Shown here piece after piece: positions 6,642 through 13,678 of a DNA stretch of 19,619 bases. The position numbers and the translations under genes were made by a program. The stretch's first letter is position 1. Each line of letters starts with the position of its first letter. The DNA is from DATKZH01 sp964475955 (GTDB lineage: Bacteria > Planctomycetota > Planctomycetia > Pirellulales > Thermoguttaceae): NCBI GenBank assembly GCA_964475955.1, contig CAYYZY010000149.1:1-19619 (forward strand), written 5' to 3'. The notes below the pieces were generated by a model. It did not search any database. It was not told the origin of the DNA and saw only the letters and a program-made list of their open reading frames with translations.

Positions 6642-8909
6642 TCAGCGCTTGACGAGCCAAGGCGCGAGAATACGGCTGGCCTTGCCGAGGACGCCTTCGC
6701 CGCTCGAGGCGTCGGCTTCGCTGGCCATGAGGTAGGATCGCAGGCTGGTGAGGACCTCGCGGGCGCGCTGGGCGACGTCGGCGCGGCGGCGGTCGCGGTT
6801 CTTGCGCGGCATGACGGTGACGTGGACCCGAGTTCGCGCCTTGGCGGCGGCGCCGGAGCCCGACGACGGCGCGCACGCGACCGTCTCCTGGCGGAGCTCC
6901 AGTTCGACGGAGAAGGTGACCGAGCGATCGCTGCGGCGCCGCATGGGCCCGGCCGCGTCGTCGATTTCCAGCTTCACGCGGTTGCCGCGGATGTCGACGA
7001 TCTGGGCGCAGTGGTCGGCCACGAAGCCGCGCAGCTTTTCGACGACCATCGCGATCGGGACGGGCGTCACGAGGTCCTTCTCCAAGACGACCGCGGGACA
7101 GGATTGCTTGGAGCGGAAGAACCCTTTCCGGGGCGCCGGTTCCTCCGCGCCGGAGCCGACGCCGAGTTGGACGACCCGGTTGCGGCCGGCCCCCTTGGCC
7201 GTCAGCAGGGCGCGGTCGGCGCGGCGGAACATGGTTTCGGCCGTGTCGCCGGGCTGGATTTCCGTGACGCCGAAACTGGCGGTGACCGAACGCCCGTCGA
7301 GGGCGGGAAGCGGCGTTTGGCTCAGGATCTTTCGGATCTGTTCGGCGCGTCGGGCGGCGGTGGCGTTGTCGCAGTCGGCGCAGAGGACGACGAACTCCTC
7401 GCCGCCGTAGCGGGCCACGAGGTCGCCCGAACGGCATTGGCTTTTGAGCAGCTTGGCCAGCGCCTTGATCGCCTCGTCGCCGGCCTGGTGCCCGTACGTG
7501 TCGTTGACCTTCTTGAAATGGTCCAAGTCGCAGACGAAGAGGCTACAGGGGGTCTGTTGCTGTCTGTGGGTCTTGACGAAGGCTTCGTGGACGCGGTCGA
7601 GCTCGGCCCGGTTGGCGACCTGCGTGAGCGGATCCTTCGACGCCTTCTCGCGCAGGTTCTGGCAACGTTCCTCGAGCGAGGCTTCGGGCGAGGCGTCGTG
7701 GAGGATCAGGACGGCGCCGAGGATGGTGCCCTCGTCGTCGGTGACGGGGAAGGCGTGGGTGTCGACCGACACGGCGCGCCCCGTGCGTCCGAGGATCCTC
7801 AGCCGGCGGAGCGACTGCACGCCGGAGCGGATCGCGCCGATGACCGGGCAGTCGTCCTCGCCGAGGGGTTCGCCCTTCTCGTTTCGCATTCTCAGGAGGC
7901 TCGGCAGCCACTGGCGCTGGTAAGCGCTGGTGCCGGTGACCCCGGTGAGGCGCTCGGCCCCGTGGTTCCATCGGGTGACGCGAAGCCCGGCGTCGACGAA
8001 CACGACGGCGTCGTGCATGTTGTCGAGCAGCTTGGCGTGGAAGGGGGTCCGCGGATCGGGCGAGCCGGAAGGCCGTGCCGCCGTCTCGTTCAGCTCCCAG
8101 AAGGCGTCGCCCACGCCCGGGTCGAGCGACTGGAGCCAGCGCGTCGCCACCTCGCGGCGGGACTGCGAGTGGTTGGCCGCCAGCAGTCGCACGAACTGCT
8201 CGACCAGTTGGGCGTCGAACTGGCTGCCGCTGAACTCATACAGCTCGCGGGTGGCGCGCTCCAGGCTCAACGCGGGCCGGTAGACGTGGTCGGTCGTCAT
8301 CGCGTCGAAGGCTTCGACGACGGTGATCATCCGGGCGCCCAGCGGGATCTCGTCGCCGTGGAGGCGATAGCCCCGCTTGGAGCCGTCGTACCACGCGCCC
8401 ACGTGCTCCACGACCTCGAGGACGGCCGGCTCGGCGCACGCCGCGCGGAGGACGTCGAGACTCATCGCGCGCGACTGCTCGATGATCCGCACTTCCTTGG
8501 CGTCCAGCGGGCCGGGCTTCAGCAGCACGTGATCGGGGACGCCGATCATGCCGACGTCGTGCAACAGGCCGGCCACCTCGATCACGTCGCGCTCGCGCTG
8601 GTCGAGTTCCCTCTGGGAGGCCCAGGCCGAACAGCTCAGCGCCACGCGCAGCCCGTGCCCGGCCGTGGCCGCGTGCTTCAGACGCAAGGCGGCGTAGAGG
8701 CTGCTGGCGATCCCCAGCCGGACCTGGACCAGTTGGTTGTCGATCTCGGGGGCGACCACCGGCGGCAAGGCGGCGCTGGCCGCGGACACGTGCTCCAGCT
8801 CTTCGAGCAGGCTGCCGAGCTGCGACATCAAGACGGTCGGCCGGCCCTGGACGTCGCGCGCGGCGGGAGAATCCTCGGGCTGAATGGATGAGCTCGCGGT
8901 GTCAGCCAT
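6642..8909 (-). CDS. Degenerate HD-GYP + PAS-like + GGEEF diguanylate cyclase
   Basis: The protein has 755 residues from the start at 8909 (MADTASSS). A longer GTG start at 8987 adds a basic leader and cannot be excluded. Residues about 75-245 are an HD-GYP domain: H85, HD at 117-118, then GVPDHVLLKPGPL. Several usual catalytic or metal positions are changed: HDxGK is HDVGM, the paired histidines are EH, GYP is GYR (180-182), and a usual Asp is E199. Residues about 290-405 look like a PAS fold (AVVFVDAGLRVTRWN). Residues about 420-582 are a full GGDEF domain with FVCDLDHFKKVNDTYGH, active-site GGEEF (502-506) and an inhibitory-site R-S-G-D (493-496) at the correct five-residue spacing. The last 165 residues match nothing I know. 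Likely role: c-di-GMP synthesis with a non-catalytic HD-GYP sensor, linked to the downstream flagellin. Confidence 0.9.
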   Translation of the reverse strand: MADTASSSIQPEDSPAARDVQGRPTVLMSQLGSLLEELEHVSAASAALPPVVAPEIDNQLVQVRLGIASSLYAALRLKHAATAGHGLRVALSCSAWASQRELDQRERDVIEVAGLLHDVGMIGVPDHVLLKPGPLDAKEVRIIEQSRAMSLDVLRAACAEPAVLEVVEHVGAWYDGSKRGYRLHGDEIPLGARMITVVEAFDAMTTDHVYRPALSLERATRELYEFSGSQFDAQLVEQFVRLLAANHSQSRREVATRWLQSLDPGVGDAFWELNETAARPSGSPDPRTPFHAKLLDNMHDAVVFVDAGLRVTRWNHGAERLTGVTGTSAYQRQWLPSLLRMRNEKGEPLGEDDCPVIGAIRSGVQSLRRLRILGRTGRAVSVDTHAFPVTDDEGTILGAVLILHDASPEASLEERCQNLREKASKDPLTQVANRAELDRVHEAFVKTHRQQQTPCSLFVCDLDHFKKVNDTYGHQAGDEAIKALAKLLKSQCRSGDLVARYGGEEFVVLCADCDNATAARRAEQIRKILSQTPLPALDGRSVTASFGVTEIQPGDTAETMFRRADRALLTAKGAGRNRVVQLGVGSGAEEPAPRKGFFRSKQSCPAVVLEKDLVTPVPIAMVVEKLRGFVADHCAQIVDIRGNRVKLEIDDAAGPMRRRSDRSVTFSVELELRQETVACAPSSGSGAAAKARTRVHVTVMPRKNRDRRRADVAQRAREVLTSLRSYLMASEADASSGEGVLGKASRILAPWLVKR

Positions 8910-9278
8910 GGATGCCTGCTCGCGTCGAAGCGCACGTCGGGATGGGCCCGGCAGCTTGCGCCGCGTCGGTCGGGTGTTCCGGCGCACCGTCCTCGACCGT
9001 CGCGGTTGCCGGCAAAGCGGCCCGTCATTGAAACCCTAGGTCGCGACCAGACTTGGGTCAAACCCTATAGCGAAGGCGCTCCCCTTCCCAGAACCTCTCC
9101 CCCCAACATGCGGGCCGGATGACTGCGCCGGTCAACGTTGGGGAGAATCGGCATCACGGGGCGACCGCTATCTTCGGTTCGAGCCGCAGAATCGCTCGCG
9201 GAGACCGCGACGCCGATGGTTGTCGACGCAACCCCCATACGGTAAGATAACCCCTTGTCAAGCATTGAGGAGTGCCTC
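8910..9278. other. Divergent intergenic region with short repeats
   Basis: This region lies between the divergent GGEEF gene and the FAH-family gene. AAACCCTA occurs twice on the plus strand (9031-9038 and 9060-9067, 29 bases apart), and a perfect 10-bp palindrome GGTCGCGACC (9039-9048) lies directly after the first copy. Overlapping these on the minus strand is TTGACC (9061-9056), 17 bases from TAGGGT (9038-9033), a possible weak promoter for the GGEEF gene. The plus-strand promoter is listed separately. No gene was seen. Confidence 0.5.
9220..9248 (+). promoter_or_regulatory. Candidate promoter for the FAH-family gene
   Basis: TTGTCG (9220-9225) and TAAGAT (9243-9248) are spaced by 17 bases, each matching consensus at four positions. 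The -10 ends 30 bases before the start codon. Suggestive only. Confidence 0.35.
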
Positions 9279-10142
9279 ATGAGACTGGTGAGCTACGAGA
9301 GCGACTGCGGCACCCGCGTGGCCGGCGTGCGCGACGGGGGATACGTCGACCTGAATGCGGCCGACGCCGACGTGCCGAGCTGCATCAAGCAGCTTCTCGC
9401 GCAGGGGCCGGAGGGCCTCGAGCGCGCCGGGGCGGCGCTGGAGGCCGGCGAGCCGATGGCGGCCGACGCCGTCCGGCTCCTCCCACCCATTCCCAGCCCG
9501 GAGAAAGTGGTCTGCGTGGGCGTCAACTACGCCGATCACGCGCGCGAAAGCGGCATGGAGCCGCCGCCCGAGCCGGTCATCTTCTCCAAGTTCCCGTCGG
9601 CCGTGAGCCGGCACGGGGCCCCGATCGTGCTGCCGCGGCTGAGCGAGCGGGTGGACTACGAAGCGGAGCTGGTCGTGGTGATCGGTCGCGGCGGCCGGCA
9701 TATCGCCCGAGAGGCGGCCCGGGATCACGTGGCCGGTTACTGCTGCGGCAACGACGTTTCCGCGCGCGACTGGCAGCTCGACAAGCCGGCCGGCCAGTGG
9801 CTTCTGGGCAAGACGTTCGACACGTTCGCCCCCTTCGGCCCCGCCCTGGTCACCGCCGACGAGGTCGACGAGCCCGGGAACCTGGGCATCCGGCTCCGCC
9901 TCAACGGCCACGTCATGCAGAACTCCCGCACCGACCAGCTCATCTTCCCGGTCGAGGAGCTGATCGCGTACATCTCGGGCGTCTGCACCCTCTCGCCGGG
10001 CGACCTGATCTTCACCGGCACGCCGCCGGGCGTGGGCATGGCCCGTACGCCCCCCGTCCTCCTCAAGCCGGGCGACGCGGTCGAGGTCGAGATCGACCAA
10101 CTCGGCATCCTCCGCAACCCGGTAGTGGCGGAGGAGGGGTAG
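9279..10142 (+). CDS. Fumarylacetoacetate hydrolase-family protein
   Basis: The protein has 287 residues. The ATG at 9279 has GAGGAG six bases upstream and was preferred over the in-frame TTG at 9255. A small N-terminal domain (1-70) precedes the FAH fold: KVVCVGVNYADHARESG (76-92), the metal ligands in DYEAELVVVIG (E128, E130) and GNDVSARDWQ (D159), then GKTFDTFAPFGP and the C-terminal SPGDLIFTGTPPGVG. The layout matches the COG0179 group (2-hydroxyhepta-2,4-diene-1,7-dioate isomerase, ureidoglycolate lyase or acylpyruvase-like enzymes), which acts on C-C bonds of 2-keto acids with Mg or Mn. The exact substrate cannot be told from sequence. No catabolic neighbours are present, and it seems to be a stand-alone cytoplasmic enzyme. 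Confidence 0.93.
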   Translation: MRLVSYESDCGTRVAGVRDGGYVDLNAADADVPSCIKQLLAQGPEGLERAGAALEAGEPMAADAVRLLPPIPSPEKVVCVGVNYADHARESGMEPPPEPVIFSKFPSAVSRHGAPIVLPRLSERVDYEAELVVVIGRGGRHIAREAARDHVAGYCCGNDVSARDWQLDKPAGQWLLGKTFDTFAPFGPALVTADEVDEPGNLGIRLRLNGHVMQNSRTDQLIFPVEELIAYISGVCTLSPGDLIFTGTPPGVGMARTPPVLLKPGDAVEVEIDQLGILRNPVVAEEG

Positions 10143-10532
10143 CGGCACAAAGTGCGTAGCCCCCATGATTTTCCGCGGTAGGGTTTGCCATTTGGGAAGC
10201 CACGCTTTTTTTGGCATGACTTCTGCGGCTGCGAATCGCGCGGCTCAAGCAGTGCAGACAAAGGCAAGCCGCCAGCGCGCCTTTGAGCCCATCCGCCCGG
10301 ATCGTGCGGCCTGTCGGTAATCCGCCACCAAGCTCTACCCACCCCCCCAAAGGCGATGGCTTTCCGGCCGCGGGGACTTTGACGACGACAAAGTGGTTGC
10401 ACCGGCGCGCCGGCTTGTGCTATGGTAATTGTCCGCAGGGGTCGTATTCGTGCGTCGGCGCGTCGCTTTCGGCAGGCAATCCGCGCCGGCGAGTGTTCTT
10501 TCTTCAATTCTCTCTTATTGGGGGGTGCTCGC
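10143..10532. other. Intergenic region ahead of the DUF1559 gene
   Basis: No gene is evident. GCCTTTGAGCC (10279-10289) can pair with CAAAGGC (10259-10265) or, alternatively, with GGCTCAA (10242-10248). The two pairings share bases and exclude each other. A 7-base T-run (about 10206-10212) has no GC stem before it. ACTTTG/CAAAGT (10376-10381 / 10389-10394) forms a small hairpin ahead of the candidate promoter. The stretch just before the start codon is T-rich and ends in a GGGGGG ribosome-binding site. Confidence 0.5.
10397..10426 (+). promoter_or_regulatory. Candidate promoter with palindromic spacer
   Basis: TTGCAC (10397-10402) and TATGGT (10421-10426) are 18 bases apart. A perfect 12-bp palindrome CCGGCGCGCCGG (10402-10413) begins at the last base of the -35 and fills most of the spacer, so a repressor could act here. 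The hexamers match consensus only partly. Confidence 0.3.
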
Positions 10533-11512
10533 ATGACGAGGCTGCATAGAGGTTTTACACTTGTCGAACTATTGGTGGTCATTGCAATTATTGGTATTCT
10601 GATCGCGCTTTTGTTGCCGGCGGTGCAGGCGGCCCGGGAGGCCGCGCGTCGTTCCCAGTGCAACAACAACATCAAACAGCTTGCACTGGGTTTCCACAAC
10701 TATCACGACACGCACAAGACGTTGCCGGCGTTCCAGTACCCCGTGTCGGGTACTTACTCGTGGCAGGGGTTCGGCCCGTTCACCATGATCCCCTCCCGTA
10801 CATCGAGCAGACGACTGTGTGGGATCAAATCGATTGGGGAGCCTCGGCTTACGCCGGTTCGCAGCCGAGAGACGTGAAGATCGCCAGCTATCTCTGCCCG
10901 ACGGACGGGCCCTATCCGGATCAGAATCGGCCGGGGCTCAATTACGCGGTGAACGCCGGTTCGCGAAGGAACATCTACAGCACGGGCAACCCGGTGCCGG
11001 CCTGCGGGCCGTTCGTGCGTCGGCGTGAGACGACGTTCGCCCAGATCCGCGACGGCACGTCGAACACGATCCTGATGAGCGAGATCCTCAAAGGGGATCA
11101 CAACAACGGCGTATTCACGCTGGAGCGCGATTTTTCGAGACAGCTTCCCGGCGGATTCGACCAGCTTCCCGACGCCGCCACGGTGGAGAGCGCGGGCGTC
11201 AGTTGCGACGGGGTCGCCGCGGGCGATCACCAGAGTAACGCGGGGCGTTGGTGGTCCTGTGGATTTCCGGGCTACGGTGTCTGCAATACGGTCGCTCCGC
11301 CGAACTGGACCCACGTCACCTGCTGTGCCGGTGGAGGTTTTGGCATGGCCTGCGATCGGCACGGGATCGTACCGCCCCGCAGCCTGCACCCGGGCGGCGT
11401 GAACGCCGCGACCGCGGACGGTTCCGTACACTTCGTCTCCGAGACGATCGACTTCAAGATTTGGCAATACCTGGGCGCGCGCGCAGAGGGAGAGGCCGCC
11501 CAGATTCCGTAG
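10533..11512 (+). pseudogene. DUF1559 prepilin-like protein, single-base frameshift
   Basis: Planctomycetes carry large families of DUF1559 proteins that enter the envelope through a type II secretion or pseudopilus route. The ATG at 10533 follows a GGGGGG site. The N-terminus has the prepilin signal RGFTLVELLVVIAIIGILIA, cleaved after Gly, then LLLPAVQAAREAARRSQC and HNYHDTHKTLPAF. Between 10791 and 10792, where ATC-CC-CTC reads as a C4 run, one base is missing. The family sequence resumes in another frame as LPYIEQTTVWDQIDW and goes on through RDGTSNTILMSEI to the H-x9-DG motif HPGGVNAATADG near the C-terminus. Restoring one base gives about 326 residues, a normal length. All family landmarks are present, so this is either a recent mutation or a sequencing error. 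A small lipoprotein gene follows, a pairing I associate with these loci. Confidence 0.9.
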
Positions 11513-11597
11513 CCTGCGGCGGCGCGGTTGACGAGATGCCCGCGCGCTCGACCGTGCCGAATGAAGACGGCGACCGCGTGGATATTGACTGGAAGAG

Positions 11598-11629
11598 CCG
11601 GCTGGCGAGCGGCGTTGCTTGCGAGCCGG
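11598..11629. other. Imperfect hairpin between DUF1559 and lipoprotein genes
   Basis: CCGGCTGGCGAG (11598-11609) and CTTGCGAGCCGG (11618-11629) pair over 10 of 12 positions around an 8-base loop. It lies in the 185-base gap and has no T-run. It could stabilise or attenuate the upstream message, allowing different expression of two genes on one transcript. Confidence 0.4.
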
Positions 11630-11697
11630 GCGGTGGGGGCGTCGCGATTCAACTCGCGTCGGCCCCAAACGACCCATAACTTAACGGAGTTGCGCAC

Positions 11698-12006
11698 ATG
11701 TGGTGGACGAGATTAATTGTCGTGCTGGGCGTCGTCGCGGTGGTCGGGTGCCAGGATGGCACCACGTCGAAGTCCGTCGAGCCTCCCAGTGCGACCGATC
11801 AGATCAAGCCGACCCTGGAGACGGTCGCCGAATCGGGGGTCCTCGATAGCGGGATCATGACGGTGGAAGAGGGCCTCCAAGAGATGAAGGCCACCGATCC
11901 CGCCAAGGCCGAAGAACTGCTCAAGGACCTGGAGGAGCTTCAAGGCATGCAGGACCCGGCCCAAATCAAGGAGAAGGCCCAGGCGATGATCTCCAAGCTC
12001 GAGTAG
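11698..12006 (+). CDS. Small lipoprotein downstream of DUF1559
   Basis: The protein has 102 residues. The signal MWWTRLIVVLGVVAVVGC ends in lipobox V-V-G-C with C18 as the lipid-bearing residue. After a short polar linker the mature part is strongly helical and acidic, with MKATDPAKAEELLKDLEEL and QIKEKAQAMISKLE segments that could form an amphipathic helical hairpin. GGAG sits about nine bases before the ATG. It follows the DUF1559 gene on the same strand and ends in tandem hairpins, so the two probably form one unit. No enzymatic motif is seen. A periplasmic or membrane-associated accessory role is an inference from position. Confidence 0.8.
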   Translation: MWWTRLIVVLGVVAVVGCQDGTTSKSVEPPSATDQIKPTLETVAESGVLDSGIMTVEEGLQEMKATDPAKAEELLKDLEELQGMQDPAQIKEKAQAMISKLE

Positions 12007-12027
12007 CTGCCGCCCCCGAAGCGGCAG
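12007..12027. other. Hairpin directly after the small lipoprotein stop
   Basis: A perfect 7-bp stem, CTGCCGC / GCGGCAG, with a 7-base loop begins at the base after the stop codon. It has no T-run and is probably a 3' end stabiliser ahead of the intrinsic terminator. Confidence 0.45.
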
Positions 12028-12042
12028 GAGCAAGCCTTCCAC

Positions 12043-12087
12043 GTGCCGGAGCCCTCGCCGCGGCGGGGACTCCGGCACCTGTTTTTT
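12043..12087 (+). terminator. Intrinsic terminator of the DUF1559/lipoprotein unit
   Basis: GTGCCGGAG (12043-12051) pairs perfectly with CTCCGGCAC (12070-12078). The stem extends inward by CCC/GGG past a single bulged A and is followed by CTG and six T residues (12082-12087). This is the clearest rho-independent terminator in the window. Confidence 0.9.
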
Positions 12088-12117
12088 CGGACAGCCCTTC
12101 GCGCGCCGCGGCGAGCA

Positions 12118-12140
12118 CGGCTCCGTTTGGGTTGGAGCCG
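12118..12140. terminator. Second terminator-like hairpin
   Basis: CGGCTCC (12118-12124) and GGAGCCG (12134-12140) flank a 9-base loop and are followed by CGTTTCTT. It is a weaker back-up terminator, or part of the leader of the TPR gene 87 bases downstream. Confidence 0.4.
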
Positions 12141-12226
12141 CGTTTCTTGGATAATGAAGGAGACGCCGCCGACCGGCGCCCCGGCGAGAATACGCGGGAG
12201 CCTCACGTAATGGGGTACGGGCGCAA

Positions 12227-13678
12227 GTGACCGAACAGGGCAGAGACCGTACCGGTCCTCGAACGAGCGGATCCTCCGAAGGCAGCGCGGCCAGGCGGTG
12301 GTGGCTGGTCCCGGTTGCGGTCGTAGCGTGCGCGCTGGCCGCGCTGCTCTGGTATCGCGCGCTATCGATCCCCGGAAAGGACCTGTCGCCCGAAGCGACC
12401 GGGCCGCCGCCGCCCCCCGAAGAGCCTCCCCTCGCTTTCCCCGCTGAGTTGCTCGGCCTGAGTGCCGAGGTGCCCGAGAGCGCCGAGGCCCTGCGTGAGG
12501 AAACGCTGGCCGTCGGCCGCGGGCTCATCGCCGACCTGCCCGACCGACCCGAAGCGCAGGCGGTCGTGGCGCTGATGCACATGCGGTACGGCCAGACCGA
12601 AGAAGCCATGGCCCGATGGGAGAAGGCGCTCGCCCTGAACGCCCGTTTCTCTCCAGCCTACCTCGGCATGGGCACCATCGCCGCCCAGAAGGCCGAGTAC
12701 GACCGGGCCACGAAGCGGCTCCGCAAGGCCCTCGAGCTGAGCCCGCAGCTTCCGGCCGCGTACGACCGGCTGACCGAGTGCCTGCTCCAGCAGGGCAAGG
12801 CCGACGAGGCCCTCCCCGTCGCCCGGGAGTACGTCCGGCGGTATCCCAATGCGCGGGAGAGCCACTACTGGCTCGGGCAGACGTACCTCGATCTGGGCCG
12901 CTACGAGGAGGCCGACCAGAGCCACCAACGGGCCCTGCGTATCGACCCCGAGCTGACCCCTTCGTACTACAGCCTGGCCATCGCTCGCGCGAAGCTGGGC
13001 CGGCGCGAGGAGGCGACCGAGCATCGGAAGCGGTTCGCCTCGCTCAAGCAGAGCGACATGCACGCGGATCGCGGGCGGAGCCGGCTCTATCGCGACGTGG
13101 CCGAACAGCGCGACGTGTTGGCCGGCACGCACATGTCGGCCGGCGACGTCCATCTTCGCTTCGGCGATCCGCGCAAGGCCGAAGCCCACTGGCGGCGAGG
13201 CGCGGCCGTGGCGCCCCGCCACGTCCCCTGCCGCGAGGCGCTGGCAACGCTCTACGAGATGCAAAACCGTCCGCAAGCCGCGCTCGACGTGCTCGATGGA
13301 CTCCTCGACCTCGACCCCGAGAACGCCTCCTACTGGACGCAGGCCGGACGCATGCACGCGGCGCGAAACGCCTTCGACTCCGCCGAACGCGCGTTTCGCA
13401 AGGCCGTCGAGCTCCAGCCGGAAGCCGCCGACGCCTACGTGGGTCTGGTCGAGTTGGGCTTGCGCTCCGGCCGACCCCTCGACGACGCCCACACGCTCGC
13501 CCTCAAAGCCGCCGAACTGGCCCCCTCGGGCAAGACGTACCTGCTGCTCAGCGCCGTGCGGAGCGAGCGCGGCGACGGCCCCGGCGCCCTGGCCGCCGTC
13601 GAGAAGGCCCTCAAGCTCGAACCCGGCAATCCCGAATTGCAGCGCATCCATGACCAGATCAGACAAAGCGTACGTTGA
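12227..13678 (+). CDS. Membrane-anchored TPR protein
   Basis: The protein has 483 residues from a GTG start. A polar, basic N-terminus (1-24) leads into one membrane helix (about 25-43, WWLVPVAVVACALAALLWY), then a proline-rich spacer with GPPPPPEEPP, then tetratricopeptide repeats in two blocks (about 105-275 and 305-480). Typical repeat cores include AYLGMGTIAAQKAEYDRATK, SHYWLGQTYLDLGRYEEADQ and ALDVLDGLLDLDPENASYW. The repeats should face the periplasm and bind other proteins. The start codon overlaps the stop of a six-codon mini-ORF (GTGA), and the ribosome-binding site is weak. The next gene encodes a CRTAC1-like protein and overlaps or abuts this one. The TPR plus CRTAC1 pairing suggests a joint function that is not yet defined. 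Confidence 0.88.
   Translation: MTEQGRDRTGPRTSGSSEGSAARRWWLVPVAVVACALAALLWYRALSIPGKDLSPEATGPPPPPEEPPLAFPAELLGLSAEVPESAEALREETLAVGRGLIADLPDRPEAQAVVALMHMRYGQTEEAMARWEKALALNARFSPAYLGMGTIAAQKAEYDRATKRLRKALELSPQLPAAYDRLTECLLQQGKADEALPVAREYVRRYPNARESHYWLGQTYLDLGRYEEADQSHQRALRIDPELTPSYYSLAIARAKLGRREEATEHRKRFASLKQSDMHADRGRSRLYRDVAEQRDVLAGTHMSAGDVHLRFGDPRKAEAHWRRGAAVAPRHVPCREALATLYEMQNRPQAALDVLDGLLDLDPENASYWTQAGRMHAARNAFDSAERAFRKAVELQPEAADAYVGLVELGLRSGRPLDDAHTLALKAAELAPSGKTYLLLSAVRSERGDGPGALAAVEKALKLEPGNPELQRIHDQIRQSVR

Noticed and set aside
5106..8891. A 1261-codon open frame on the plus strand across the flagellin and GGEEF genes
   Set aside because: It is antisense to two clear protein families, has no domain resemblance, and its Gly/Val/Asp/Arg-rich composition is typical of a GC-rich shadow frame.
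9008..9042. A flagellar sigma-28-type promoter upstream of the GGEEF gene
   Set aside because: A GCCGGCAA-like -10 and a TAGGGTTT-like -35 can be found on the minus strand, but the spacing (17 instead of 11 bases between the boxes) does not fit.
10185..10220. T-run of seven as a terminator for the FAH-family gene
   Set aside because: There is no GC-rich stem immediately before the T residues on the plus strand; only a 5-base TGCCA/TGGCA pairing surrounds it.
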